Shown: in pieces, positions 34,216-45,623 of the stretch
Position numbering within the stretch: the first letter of the stretch is position 1
Layout of the letters: each line of letters opens with the position of its first letter
Source of the DNA: Euphorbia lathyris
Lineage: Eukaryota; Streptophyta; Magnoliopsida; Malpighiales; Euphorbiaceae
Length of the DNA: 64,000 bases
Direction of reading: 5' to 3'
NCBI RefSeq assembly: GCF_963576675.1
Contig: NC_088915.1
Coordinates: forward strand, 90,653,501 to 90,717,500
The notes under the pieces: generated by a model
What the model saw: the letters and a program-made list of their open reading frames with translations, nothing else
Told to the model about the DNA's origin: nothing
Databases searched by the model: none
Translations under genes and position numbers: made by a program

Positions 34216-35071
34216 AAAAAAATCAGAATCGTATTATAGGTGGTTCAGATAATAAACACACTAAAAGGAAGTAGAAGGGCGGCAATAAGTTCACCAATCC
34301 AAACAAATAACTCGAACAATCAAAACAGTATGAAACTGAACAACCTTTCGAATTGGATGAAAGAACCTGTGACGGGGTTGATTCTCAAACGCCTAGCCTT
34401 GACGATTGATCACGATCAAAATAATACTTCAAGAGTCGAAGCCGAAATACTAACTCTCAAAATAATAAAAGACTGCTAGAATTTTTGAAGGTGTAAAAAC
34501 CAAATTATATTATAAATCAATCAATGCCCTTTCAATTCGTCCAGCACTCTTAAATAGGCTGAAAATAAAACAATCCTTAAGCAACTAGGAAAGCAAGCAC
34601 ACTAATCCTAGTCCAACTAGGAAACAATAAAAGACTAACCCTAAAGGCAAGCTGTTTACACGTTGTTTATAACAGACTTGGCCTAACTACTCTAATCAAT
34701 TTAAGCCCAACTAAACCATTTAATAAAAAGACTTGGCCGACTTAGTTTTAGAATTAGACAAAGATCCCAATGGGTTAAATATATGTCTAACATATATTTG
34801 TCCAAAGCTCTCTTTAAATAAATCAATTTGGACTAACCTTGTACATCACAAATAAGACTAAGTTTCCCTAGCAAGGACTTGAACTATTGAGACAAACTCA
34901 GTTTCTTCCGTCAAGAATATTTCACTTGGAATGTTCCGAACTTCCTTCATTAAACCATTGAATGCTTCTTGAACCTTCTTGGTTTGAGACCTTGTAATTC
35001 GCCCAACAGGAATCAAAGGGATTTGTAAGGTTTCATTCGCCCTCAGCTTCGTGCTTTCGAGATTCACATCA
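34216..35071 (-). repeat. Chromovirus LTR-b, truncated extra LTR
   Basis: Matches LTR-a from about its base 85 to its end cacatca. The outer ~85 bp are absent and it abuts the inverted leader (gatgtc at 34208-34213). It lies between two copies of the leader in opposite orientation. Confidence 0.85.
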
Positions 35072-35286
35072 TTGATATCACGTAATTAGCAGCTAAACGA
35101 GATATAAGTCACACAAATAGAGATTTTTTTTGTGGATAAAGTAGGAAAGAAATTCGCTACACAATGAACCCTAAATTATTCTAGAATCAAACAGTTGCGG
35201 AACTCGATGAAATAAAGTTGATGACATGAAGTTGCAAATACGTTAGAACGATACACCTTAATTCGTCTGAGTGCTCTGATACCAAC
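35072..35286 (-). promoter_or_regulatory. Chromovirus leader and primer-binding site
   Basis: Next to LTR-c the minus strand reads TTGGTATCAGAGTGC (about 35271-35285), a tRNA-Met-type primer site, then about 200 bp of leader ending in gtgatatcaa before LTR-b. Correct orientation for the element. Confidence 0.82.
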
Positions 35287-36202
35287 TGATGTGAATTCAA
35301 TTACGCGGGTGTAACAATCGGACTCAACTTAGATTTACCCGACCGTCGAATTAAGATAAACACAAAGATAATAAAAATCAGAATCGTATTATAGGTGGTT
35401 CAGATAATAAACACACTAAATGGAAGTAGAAGGGCGACAATAAGTTCACCAATCCAAACAAATAACTCGAACAACCTTTCGAATTGGATGAAAGAACTTG
35501 TGACGGGGTTGATTCTCAAACGCCTAGCCTTGACGATTGATCACGATCAAAATAATACTTCAAGAGTCGAAGCCGAAATACTAACTCTCAAAATAATAAA
35601 AGACTGCTAGAATTTTTGAAGGTCTAAAAACCAAATTATATTATAAATCAATCAATGCCCTTTCAATTCGTCCAACACCCTTAAATAGGCTGAAAATAAA
35701 ACAATCCTTAAGCAACTAGGAAAGCAAGCACACTAATCCTAGTCCAACTAGGAAACAATAAAAGACTAACCCTAAAGGCAAGCTGTTTACACGTTGTTTA
35801 TAACAGACTTGGCCTAACTACTCTAATCAATTTAAGCCCAACTAAACCATTTAATAAAAAGACTTGGCCCACTTAGTTTTAGAATTAGATAGAGATCCCA
35901 ATGGGTTAAATATATGTCTAACATATATTTGTCCAAAGCTCTCTTTAAATAAATCAATTTGGACCAACCTTGTACATCACAAATAAGACTAAGTTTCCCT
36001 AGCAAGGACTTGAACTATTGAGACAAACTCAGTTTCTTCCGTCAAGAATATTTCAGTTGGAATGTTCCGAAGTTCCTTCATTAAACCGTTGAATGCTTAT
36101 TGAACCTTCTTGGTTTGAGACCTTGTAATTCGCCCAACAGGAATCAAAGGGATTTGTAAGGTTTCATTCGCCCTCAGCTTCGTGCTTTCGAGATTCACAT
36201 CA
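35287..36202 (-). repeat. Chromovirus LTR-c (5' LTR)
   Basis: 916 bp, tgatgtgaattc to gattcacatca. Lacks a 24-bp segment present in LTR-a near 11250. Followed by ctacc, the partner of ctgcc at 11059-11063. Confidence 0.9.
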
Positions 36203-36866
36203 CTACCGACTGCTCTTTCTTTCCAAAAACTCCTTCAATCGGATCGTGGTTCTTCTCAAACTCCTTCTACCGTGATTCTTCAAAAACTCATTCGATTGCG
36301 ATTCGCAATCTACCTACATACCTCTCTTCTCAAATCCATCAAGAAGATATATTCTATTATACTGTAGTTTTTCTTAATTTGAATAATTCCTTGGTTTCGA
36401 TTAATATGTTTTTTTTTGTTTTCCCTTTCTTCTTTCTTTATGATAAATTGGTACAGAACTTGTATTTATAATATAACATTTTGTTTGTTTCATCAATTTG
36501 AATAATAATTTTCTTTTTTTATATATAATGCCTAACTTTTTTTGGATTGAATGTCCAGAAATTTGATAATTGATAATTTGATACTTGTAATTTTTTTGAC
36601 TGCATCATCCATATTTTTTAAGTGGAAAAATAGAAACAAGATTCTTCTAATTATAAGTTAGAGTCTTTGGTTCATAAATCATGATTATATCCCAAAAATT
36701 AATAAAGTTCTAATAAACGAGTTATCTAGGTCAACCCGTTTAATAAACGGGTCGTGTCGTGTCAACCCGTTTATTAAATAGGTCGGGTTAGGGTTGACCT
36801 AAACAGGTCACCTGAGTAGGTCGACACGATCCGTTTACGACCCGTGAACCCATATTGACACCCCTA

Positions 36867-37452
36867 GATATAGTTTTCGATTTTTTTGTGGCAAGGCACG
36901 GGGAATACGATATTCCTCAAGATCTGATAGGAGTCACTACCGCTGCCGAATATCCATAAAGGCCTCGAGGTGCGCCAGAACAGTTTAAATTTGCTCATAA
37001 GGTATATATAAATTTTATTTTTTAAGTAATAAAAATTAGTCATTCAATGTTATTTCTAAATTCTTTCGAAAAGAATAAAATGCTTCAAGGGATTTATGAT
37101 TACTTATAACAATGTTCTGTTTTTATAGGAATCGGTCACACACAGGTTGACCGATGTTCGCACAATTGCAGGTGAAAATTCTGAAAAACTCACCGAAAAT
37201 GAATTGGAATCTATGTGCGAAGAGTTAAGGAGAGATGAACCATTTGTTAGGGTGGTTCACTCAAAGAACAAGACATAAAGAGAGTTATTCATACCGTGAC
37301 TATCAACGGTTTTAAAAAGTGGAGTAAGCGAATAAAAAAAAAACTGAAAAGCTATTGCGAGTTCCTTGATAGTCTCGTACCAAATTGGGAAAAGGTCAAA
37401 TTCGATCGTATTGCCTTCATTACACTAACTCATTAAACTGTCAATCATGTAA
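36867..37452 (+). repeat. Monomer 4, last part
   Basis: Completes the + monomer interrupted twice. The exon at 36907-37005 has a TAA in place of Tyr. The next exon is open from about 37130 to a TAA after SKNKT (about 37278). Tail-to-tail centre near 37452. Confidence 0.85.
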
Positions 37453-38083
37453 ATGATTGATTATGGTTATTAGTACTTTTTGATGCTAAGAACGATTAAA
37501 ACTTATTATTGACGTAGAAAGGGAATTGACTGAGAGCGAGGTGCAGGCAATACGGTAGAATCCGAACCTTCCCCCATTTGGACCGCTACTATCAAGGAAC
37601 TCCCAATAGACTTTCGGTTTTTTGGTTCGCTTGCTCCTCCATTTTTGAAACCGGTGAGAGTTACAGTATGGATAACTTTCTTTCCTTCATCTCTTAATTT
37701 GTAACCTCGTTTTTTGTGTACAAAAAGGGGTTTTATCTTCATGAGTTGTTCTTTGAGTGAACCACCCTACAAATGGTCCACCCCTCTTTAACTCTACACA
37801 GAGATTCCAATTCAGCTTCAGCGAACTTTTCATAATTTTCATCTGCAATCTTACGAACATCGATCAACCTGTGTGTAATCGATTCTTATAAAAACAGCAC
37901 ATTGATTTAGGTAATCATAAATTCCTTGAAGCATCTTATTCTTTTCAAAAGAATTCGGAAATAACATTGAATGACGAATTTTCATTCACTTAAAAAAAAA
38001 CAAATTCTAAACTTACCAAGTGAGGTATATATAGAATTTGTTTTTTTTAAGTAATAAAAATTAGTCATTCAATGTTATTTCAC
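37453..38083 (-). repeat. Monomer 5, truncated, plus a short + piece
   Basis: Copy of 100-665 up to the intron donor (tagtttagaatttg on the minus strand), then a 60-bp fragment of the opposite orientation (gaggtatatatag, 38021-38083). The array ends here. Confidence 0.8.
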
Positions 38084-38084
38084 G

Positions 38085-38177
38085 GTTAGGAGGACTGAAG
38101 AGTGGCAAAATGATGTAGAGGTGAGGGGTAGGGAAAGACCTAAGCAAACTTGGAGCTGTGTGAAAACTTTGGCATGA
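38085..38177 (+). pseudogene. LINE-like RT tail scrap
   Basis: A 31-codon stretch RRTEEWQNDVEVRGRERPKQ followed by TWSCVK and a stop. The RGRPKKTW-like motif is common at the C-terminus of plant LINE reverse transcriptases and their host-gene relatives. Too short for more. Confidence 0.4.
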
Positions 38178-38201
38178 AAGATCTAGGAGAAGCCATTAAA
38201 T

Positions 38202-38983
38202 TGTTGGGCTAGGCCCTTATATGAATTTTCTTTTTGAGACCAAAATAATCTCTAAGTCATTTTAAGTCCCTCAAAAGTTTTGAAAAGTGTCAAAATCCAC
38301 ACAATCATTATGATGTTTGGACACTTACATTTTCTATGATATTTAAGTTTCATTTAATTAATTTTTTTTCATTAAACAGATTATCTAATTCTTCTTATTA
38401 TTTTTGTTATATTAGAAAAAGTCATCATTACGTTTTTTTGCTGTTGGAGTAAGAAATATTAAACAATTGTTTTAATGGCTTCATTCAATGTTGATTTGGT
38501 CGTTTTCCTTTTATGTTCCTATTCTTCAGCCACCATTCTGATTCTTCTCCACTTGACCACTTCTTATGTATATTAAAACTGTTTTTTTGTGCCGTTGTTT
38601 GCCGTTGTTATTTTTTTCTTTTTTATTTTCTTTTGAAAGCACTCATCCACTATAAATAGGAGTGTTTTAGTCGGATTGTCAAAACAGAAAAAGTACAGCT
38701 CTCTTAGTTCTCTTTATTTTGTTTATTCTTTGATATCAATTCTCTTTTCTTTGAAGAACTATTGAAATTGAGCAATTAATTTGAGTGTAGACAGATCGGG
38801 TTCGTACTGTGGAATACGAACTCGTATTACGAGTGGGCTGTTTTATCCTGGAGGCAACCGGAATTTAATCTGCTTGCACCTTTTGGCAGTTCCGCGAACG
38901 TCTTAAAGAAAGCGACATAGTCCGCGACTCTGCCCATTATTTTGTTCGGTCAATTTTTATATTTCCTTGTTCCGGTTCCAACA
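38202..38983 (+). repeat. Copia C 5' LTR
   Basis: 782 bp bounded by tgttgg and ccaaca. TATAAATA at 38651-38658 and a plausible leader of about 330 bp to the end. Confidence 0.72.
38651..38658 (+). promoter_or_regulatory. TATA box of copia C LTR
   Basis: tataaata preceded by atccac. Transcription would start about 30 bp downstream in the LTR. Confidence 0.55.
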
Positions 38984-39011
38984 ATTTTAAGATGGTTCAA
39001 TTACTGCTGAG

Positions 39012-39644
39012 ATGGCTACCGAACAATCAAATGGGATTGCTGAAATCAACAAACCATTCCGGTTTGAAGGAGCTCACTTCCGAAGATGGAGACAGAAGAT
39101 GTTGTTCTACCTCACAACAAAGAAGGTAGCTTCTGTTCTGATTTCTGAGAAGCCTGTTGTTCCTGAAGATGGTGATGAGGCAAATGCTCATGCTAATGTT
39201 CGTGCTGCTGAAAAATGGACAGAAACTGACTTTCTGTGCAAAAACTACATCATCAATGGGCTGACAGATGACTTGTATGACTACTACACTGCTGAAGAAA
39301 AAACTGCCAAAGAAATTTGGGAAGCTCTGCAGAGGAAGTATGACACTGAGGAGGCTGGATCGAAAAAATATGATGTCAGCCGCTACCTCAAATTCCAAAT
39401 GACTGATGACAAATCAGTTGAGTTTCAATCTCATGAATTGCAAAAAATAGCACATGAAATTATTTCAGAAGGTATACCTCTAAATGTCCAATTTCAAGTT
39501 GCTGTAATTATTGACAAATTGCCTCCTTCGTGGAAAGATTTTAAAAATGTTTTGAGGCACAAAACAAAAGAATTTTCGATGGAAAGTCTGATTACACGCC
39601 TCTGAAATGAGGAGGAAGCTCGAAAACAAGATTTAAAAGAAGAA
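39012..39644 (+). pseudogene. gag: Copia C gag
   Basis: ATG at 39012 (MATEQSNGIAEINKPFRF), a typical copia gag N-terminus followed by FRRWRQKMLFYLTTKK. Other signatures are AEKWTETDFLCKNYIINGLT and SGKT-free helical blocks ending IDKLPPSWKDFKNVLRHK. An in-frame TGA at 39603-39605 replaces a likely Arg codon (CGA), after which the frame continues into pol. Confidence 0.85.
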
Positions 39645-40770
39645 GTGCTTATTGTTTCTAATAACACTAAAAGGTCCACTGCGGTTCTGAAATCCACTCA
39701 AAAGAATTTTAAGAATCAGAACCGCAAACCAATCCAAAGCCGCAACACCCGAGTTAATTTGAATTGGAACCTTCAAAGGAACCAAAATAGGCCACAACAA
39801 CAGCCACCTAGAAATGATGCTGCTTTCCTATACTTTAATTGTGGGAAACCAGGTCATATGGCACGTAAGTGCAGGAACAGGCCAAACACTACTCCTAGTG
39901 TTAACCTGACTGAAGAGCAACATAATTTTGTTGCTATGATTTATGAGATCAACCTCATAGGTGGATCAGATGGGTGGTGGGTAGACACTGGTGCTTCCCG
40001 CCATGTTTGCTATGATAGAAGTATGTTCAAAACATACACTGCTGTGATCGAAGATAAGAAAGTGTTGTTGGGTGATTTCCATACCACTATTGTTGCTGGG
40101 ATTGGTAATGTGGAATTGAACTTCACATCTGGAAAAACTTTAACTTTGAAGGATGTGATGCATACTCCAGAAATGAGGAAAAATTTGGTTTCGGGCTATC
40201 TTCTCAACAAGGCTAGTTTTACTCAGACTATAGAAGCGGATTTATTTACTTTGACTAAGAACAATATGTTTGTAGGAAAAGGTTATGCAACTGAAGGCAT
40301 GTTTAAGTTGAATGTTGAGATTAATAAAGTGAATGCTTCTGTTTACTCCTTGTGTACTTTTAATGTTTGGCATGCTCGTTTTTGTCATGTTAATAAGCGT
40401 ATCATTAAGAACATGAGTAACTTAGGATTAATTCCAAAATTGAATTTAAATGAGTTTCTTAAATGTGATTATTGTAGTCAAGCAAAAATCACAAAAACAC
40501 CTCATAAATCTGTTGTTAGGGATTCTGAACCTCTAGATTTAATTCATTCTGATATATGTGAATTAGATGGAAAGTTGACTAGAAATGACAAACGGTATTT
40601 TATAACCTTTATTGATGACTGTTCTGACTTTACTTTTGTTTATTTGATGAAAAATAAAAGTGAAGCGTTTGACATGTTTAAGTTGTTCATAGTTGAAATA
40701 GAAAATCAATACAATAGGAAAGTCAAGAGACTTCGTAGTGATAGAAGCACAGAATATGGTTCTAGCTTGT
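39645..40770 (+). pseudogene. pol: Copia C nucleocapsid-protease-integrase
   Basis: Open frame: a basic linker, then a zinc knuckle YFNCGKPGHMARKC whose first Cys is Tyr. Protease WWVDTGASRHVCYD follows, with the active-site DTGA intact, then the integrase zinc finger (HARFCH and CDYC) and part of the core (HSDICELDG, FITFIDDCSDFTFVYL, RSDRSTEY). The final catalytic Glu region is lost to the Athila-4 insertion. RT and RNase H are absent. Confidence 0.87.
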
Positions 40771-42031
40771 TGTTAGGCATGAAATTGACTACATTTTAAC
40801 GTGTTAATTATAATGAATTAAGGGTGTTTGTAGTGTTTTATTGCAAGAAAGAAGGTCTTATAGGTGCTTTTATGCAGATAAGGAAAGACTTAGTCGAATA
40901 GACTGGAAGCAGCCTGTTCGCACATACCAAGAGGAGATTATGCCATTCTTTGATCCAGCGGTCAAACGCCGGAACCCCTGATGATGGACAGCGACTAGAC
41001 GGGAAGTAGGTACGACAGTAGTTGCAGGCAGGGAGGCGGATAAGTGCAGGCGTAAAGCAACATGATGAAAAGAAAGCTCGGCCCTTGAGTGTTCAAGGGT
41101 CAAAATGATCTTCACCACTTTTAGCAATTTTTAGATTTCTGAACATTTGACTTTGTTTTGTAATATATTTTGAGCGGATACTTTTCTAGTACTGTTTTGG
41201 ACCCTGACCTTTCCTTTAAATAGAGGTAGTAAGGAAGGAAAGGGATCGCACTTTTTAGAAAACAAAAATATAGACTTTGCGGAGGAAGGAGAGCTCCATA
41301 GATGGAGTTTCAGAGCTTTGAACTAGCAGATTGCTCACTCGCCAGTATGAGTGACTAATCCTTTTGAATGGGCTCGGCCAGTCGGGGCCGGTAATGTAAG
41401 TTTCCCAAGTCTAGTAATGAATGAATGATGTTAATGCATGAAGTGTTTGTTGAGGCTTTATATTCCAATGCTTATGCATGTATGCTCGTGTTAGATGAAT
41501 GATAGGACACTGCTTTCATCTTCACCAAACGCTCTATCAAACATCCAACCCCGAAGCAGAAATGTTAGGTGGTTTTATCAAGGGTTTTCTCATTTGAAAT
41601 GCTGCTTAAATCTTAATGCAAGAAAGAACAAACCTGTAGGATGCTATTGGTTTTAGTAAGTCTTAGAATCTTAAGAACACACGAGAGTTGACTTAAGTGA
41701 GTGTTAAAGAAGAAACATTGGCTTCAGTTGCATCATTCATGACTTATTAGGTTGTTTGGAGGCTTGCAGTAACATGTTCCGCTGTGCTTAGCCTATTCCC
41801 TTTATTATCATTATCAAGTAATCAGTTTCACACGCAAAGCAACTTGTTTAGTCACTAGTTTTCATAACTACCAACATCTGTCAATATAAAAGAATCACAC
41901 ACTATGAACACCCTGTTCTGCAAAGTATTTCTTGTAAACTTTGGTCCTCAATCCCTGTGGATACGATACTTGACTTATCACTTTATTACTTGTATCTAGT
42001 GCACTTGCTAGAGTCTATTCAGGAGACAACA
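40771..42031 (+). repeat. Athila-4 5' LTR
   Basis: 1261 bp from tgttaggcatgaaattg (same start as Athila-2 in its own orientation) to aggagacaaca. A diverged relative of the Athila-1 and -2 LTRs. Confidence 0.85.
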
Positions 42032-42037
42032 AGTTTT

Positions 42038-42055
42038 TGGCGTCGTTGCCGGGGA
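42038..42055 (+). promoter_or_regulatory. Athila-4 primer-binding site (tRNA-Asp)
   Basis: tggcgtcgttgccgggga: one mismatch (gcc to gtc) from the tRNA-Asp complement, 6 bp after the LTR. Confidence 0.83.
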
Positions 42056-42268
42056 TTGAAAGCAACAAATTTTATATGAAATTTTCTGTGAAACAAGGTG
42101 TTTTTAATCTGTTTGCAAAATAGTGCAGCCAGAAGGAGTCTTTATTTGTTTATGCGCAGAGCTGGACCTCCTGTTTTTCCTATCGATCTCGAGTTAGATA
42201 GAACGTGTAGACGAAACCGAGCGAGAGCTCGACGTGCAAGACAAAGAGAGCGACAAAGAGAAAGAAGG

Positions 42269-42428
42269 ATGGCTAGAAGGGTACCGCCCGAACAACCAGT
42301 CCAACCAAATCAAGAAGAAGAGGGAGAGAATAACAACCCTCCTGTCATGAGAATCAGGGACTATTCGAGGCCAACCACGGAAGGACATTCATCGTGCATT
42401 GTGTTGCCCAACAAAGGAAACAACATGT
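42269..42428 (+). pseudogene. gag: Athila-4 gag N-terminus
   Basis: ATG at 42269 (MARRVPPEQPVQPNQEEEG), then MRIRDYSRPTTEGHSS as in the other Athila gags. Homology ends after KGNNM. The remaining codons to 42442 are unrelated sequence. Confidence 0.82.
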
Positions 42429-43189
42429 ATCGACTTCTGTAAAAATAAATTGATGGTTGATTTTGATGACTGGCGTTTTTGGTATAACAGGTGTAACAGA
42501 ATATGCCATTGAATCCGAAGGAAATTATGCGGAAGCTGTACAGAATTATTATGAAGCTATGATCCTAAGGCCTTATTCACACAAGTATATGGTTCTTGAT
42601 GATCCAAAAATTTAAATTTCTAGACAATCAAGACAGGTGATGATAATAATAGGTTCTACAATTTTAAGTTTTTGTATTTTTGTTGAAAGATGTATTTTTA
42701 TTATATGTTCATGTTTGATTTGTACTCATTGTCATTTTCTTTTCAGGAAGTTGATATTTTTGAGTGAATTGGAATGGAAAGCATACATGGTTTGGTGTCC
42801 CTTTTTTTAAGAAATCTGGAAATATAAAGAGAATATGTGGGCAATGGAGAACAAAAAGAAGAAAGTTAAGAACACAACATAATTTCTTCTCTTTTTTGTT
42901 TTTTTTTTTTTTTTTACTACAAGCTGTTGTAACTAAAATTGGGCTTTCATGTTGGGCTCAAATATTAAATTTTCAATCCTATTACTTTCTTTTTTTGATA
43001 GGAATCCTATTACTTTCTATAGTTATCATTTGATTTGTTTTTATTTTTTATTCCATTTAGCCGAAAAATTGTCATTATTAATAATATAAATAAATCCTAA
43101 TAAATTTAAAAAAACAATATATATATATATATTTAAAATATTAAATAATTAATTTATTATTAGAAGAATTAACGGGATAAAATCTATAT
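42429..43189. other. Unassigned AT-rich DNA between Athila-4 and the CACTA end
   Basis: No gene recognised apart from the ycf3-like scrap. It contains a 17-nt T-run near 42900 and a direct repeat aatcctattactttct (42976-43020). It may be the body of the element ending at 43675. Confidence 0.45.
42511..42587 (+). pseudogene. ycf3: Plastid ycf3-like fragment (possible NUPT)
   Basis: The frame reads ESEGNYAEAVQNYYEAM, nearly identical to the TPR region of plastid Ycf3 (photosystem I assembly factor) as I remember it. It is followed a few bases later by ggccttattcacacaagta, which in ycf3 lies about 45 bp further on. The fragment therefore looks like plastid DNA inserted in the nucleus that has lost an internal piece. 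It is only about 70 bp, and I compared it from memory. Confidence 0.6.
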
Positions 43190-43675
43190 TTATCATGATT
43201 AGACACCTATATAATGACAATTATTATAGGTCACAAATTATAATTTTCAATGATGAATTAAATTTTAATATGACAAAACGTTTGATTTTGCATGACAACA
43301 ATAACATCACTAAATTTACGTGCTATATTGACATTTGTCACTATAAGTTGTACTTTTTGGGACGAAATATGAATTCATCATTTAAAGGTTTACATATAGT
43401 GACGAAATACAATCTTCAGTGACAAAAATGTTTACTAATTGTGACAAAATAAATGTCACAAAAACTGAAAAATATTATGACATGTTCATATTTTTGTCAC
43501 ATAAAAACAAATTATAAGTGACCAAATTCAAAATCATCACATATACATAATACCACGCTCTTACGATGACAAATGCCGTGACGAATAAATTTCGTCATTT
43601 ATTATTTATTGTGATGAAAAATCAACTTTTAATGACAATTATCATGCATTAAGAAATGATGAATTTCTTGTAGTG
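43190..43675. mobile_element. CACTA (En/Spm) element terminus
   Basis: Ends tttcttgtagtg at 43664-43675, the reverse complement of the CACTACAAGAAA terminus of plant CACTA elements. The preceding ~480 bp are rich in tgacaaa/tttgtca and tgacgaaa motifs in both orientations, like CACTA subterminal repeats. The other terminus was not found (the nearest candidate, tactacaag near 42917, is imperfect). It abuts copia D coding sequence. Confidence 0.65.
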
Positions 43676-43677
43676 AA

Positions 43678-45623
43678 GCGATCTTTTTAGGGTACTCAAC
43701 TAACAGCAAAGCATATAGGGTGTATAATAAACGAACTCAAGTTATAGAAGAGTCTGTCCATATCAAGTTCGATGAAATTAAGCCTGCAGGAAAGACAACT
43801 CAGTCTGCCGAAGATGAACCAAGCTCAGCTTCCGCTGACCAAAATGAAGCCTTTGAGCCATCAGTGCAAGGGCTGACCAAAGGTAAACACAAACCAGAAA
43901 TACCTTTGCTGACCAATCTATTCCTGCAGATATTGTAGAAACACCTATTTTAGACAACTCAACATTGCCCAAAGAAATAAAAATTCCAAGAGGACATTCG
44001 GAGAAGTCCATTCTTGATGCTGCTGAAAACAAGCTGATGACGAGAGATCAGCTTAGAAAGTATCTCAGCAATGTTGCATTCGTCTCAGTACATGAGCCAA
44101 AGAACTTCTCGGATGCTGAGCTCGACGAACATTGGATCAATGCTATGCAAGAAGAGCTTGACCAGTTCAAAAGAAATGAGGTATGGGATTTAGTACCTAA
44201 ACCTAGGAATCAAAAGACCATAGGAACTAAGTGGGTCTTTAGAAATAAATTAGATGAGCAAGGTAATGTAGTCAGGAACAAAGCCCGACTTGTAGCTCAA
44301 GGCTATAGTCAGCAAGAGGGCATTGACTACGGTGAAACCTTTGCTCCCGTTGCTAGGTTAGAGGCTATACGTATATTGTGTGCATATGCTAGTTTCATGA
44401 ACTTCAAACTATATCAAATGGATGTCAAAAGTGCTTTTCTTAATGGATTTATAAATGAAGAGGTGTATGTTAGTCAGTCTCCAGGGTTTGAAGATCCGAA
44501 ATTCCCAAACCACGTTTATAAACTTAAGAAGACTTTGTACGGCCTGAAACAAGCACCACGTGCTTGGTACGAAAGGTTGACCAATTTCCTGCTGACCAGG
44601 AACTATGTCAGAGGTAAAGCTGACACAACCTTGTTCATTAAGAAAAAGGGTAAAAATACCATGCTGGCACAAATTTACGTAGATGATATAATCTTTGGTG
44701 CTACTGACGAATCTATGTGCAAAGAATTTAGTAAACAGATGCAAACTGAGTTCGAGATGTCTATGATGGGCGAACTCAAATTCTTCTTTGGACTTCAAAT
44801 CAAGCAAGGTAAGAACGGCATCTTCATTAGTCAATCTAAGTACGCCAAGGAAATGTTAAAGAAATTCGATATGGAAGATTGTAAGCCCATATCAACCCCA
44901 ATGGGTACTGACACTGTCCTGTGCACGGATGAGAAAGGTAAGTCAGTAGATAGCAGGTTATATCGAGGTATGATTAGCTCTCTACTTTATCTTACTGCTA
45001 GTAGACCTGACATTCAGTACTCAGTATGTTATTGTGCGAGATATCAAGCTGACCCCAGAGAATCTCATCTTATAGTTGTGAAAAGAATTTTCAGATATTT
45101 GCAGAGCTCAGTTAATGCAGGTTTATGGTATCCAAATACAAATGACTTCACACTTATTGGATACACTGATGCTGACTATGGACGAGATAAGCTAGAGCGT
45201 AAGAGTACTTCAGGAGGGTGTCACTTCCTTGGAAGCTGTCTAGTCTCTTGGTTCAGCAAGAAGCAGTCATCAGTTGCCCTGTCTACAACTGAAGCTGAGT
45301 GCATTGCTGTTGGAAGCTGTGTGGCTCAAATCTTATGGATTAAGCAACAGCTTGAGGATTACGGAGTCAAAACAGAAACAATTGAAGTCAAATGCGATAA
45401 CAAAAGCGCTATTGACCTATCCAAAAATCCAATCCAACACATCAGGATGAAGCATGTCATCATAAGGCATCACTTCATCAGAGATCATGTACTCAAGGGT
45501 GAGATCAAGCTAACCTATGTACCAACAAATGAACAGCTTGCAGATATCTTCACTAAGCCTTTGGCTCGTGAGCAATTCAGCATACTAAGGGAAGCTATCG
45601 GTATGTCTAATCCTCTTCAATAA
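43678..45623 (+). pseudogene. pol: Sirevirus-like D integrase tail, RT and RNase H
   Basis: Begins AIFLGYSTNSKAYRVYNKRT, the end of copia integrase. A frameshift lies between about 43885 and 43965. From 43965 the frame is open for 552 codons: the RT start [44 protein letters not shown], the catalytic [10 protein letters not shown], then RNase H ([18 protein letters not shown]) and the usual C-terminus [13 protein letters not shown]. The sequence is of the Sirevirus (Maximus/SIRE) type. Apart from the frameshift and lost N-terminal half, the RT-RNase H core looks intact. Confidence 0.9.

Larger units (their letters stand above)
11064..36202 (-). mobile_element. Chromovirus-like Ty3/gypsy element (CRM or Reina type), rearranged
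   Basis: LTRs begin TGATG and end CATCA. Flanking 5-mers are ctgcc (11059-11063) and ctacc (36203-36207), a one-mismatch target duplication. Order on the minus strand: LTR-c, tRNA-Met-type primer-binding site and leader, a second truncated LTR-b, the leader again but inverted, gag without its start, protease and RT, a large deletion, polypurine tract, LTR-a. Athila-2 sits in the inverted leader. The RT sequence with GIEHQIDFIPGASIPNRAAY is chromovirus-like, and I favour CRM. LTR-a and LTR-c differ by about 1.5% by eye plus a 24-bp deletion. Confidence 0.85.
10791..36865. mobile_element. hAT-like non-autonomous element split by nested insertions
   Basis: Left terminus 10788-11063 and right terminus 36208-36866 are inverted: gggtgtcaatatgggt on the left faces acccatattgacaccc on the right. 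Subterminal regions are full of short acccg/cgggt motifs. Flanks share gatatag (ggatatag against agatatag), close to the 8-bp duplication expected of hAT elements. With the nested material removed it is about 0.9 kb. No transposase is seen. Class assignment rests on the TAGGGGTGTCAA-like end and duplication length only. Confidence 0.6.
38202..40770 (+). mobile_element. Ty1/copia element C, 3' truncated by Athila-4
   Basis: 5' LTR (38202-38983), gag, protease, and integrase up to the second catalytic Asp, where Athila-4 begins. The 3' half and the other LTR are absent from the window. Left flank taaat would be the target duplication. No convincing tRNA primer site was found after the LTR (attttaagatgg), suggesting a small deletion there. 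Confidence 0.82.
40771..42428 (+). mobile_element. Athila-4: 5' end of an Athila-like element
   Basis: LTR 40771-42031, primer site, leader and the first 53 codons of gag, then an abrupt break at about 42428. Inserted into copia C integrase; the left 5-mer is cttgt, and no right partner is present. Confidence 0.85.

Noticed and set aside
10788..36866. A 4-bp gata target duplication with a TAGGGGTGTC terminus
   Set aside because: Taking tag as part of the element leaves only gata duplicated, which fits no common superfamily. The ggatatag/agatatag reading is preferred, though not certain.
42915..42925. tactacaag as the other CACTA end
   Set aside because: The first base is wrong, the following bases do not match the 43675 terminus, and no 3-bp duplication could be shown.
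43195..43422. Possible small gene upstream of the CACTA end
   Set aside because: AT-rich and filled with the tgacaaa subterminal motifs, so better explained as transposon end sequence.
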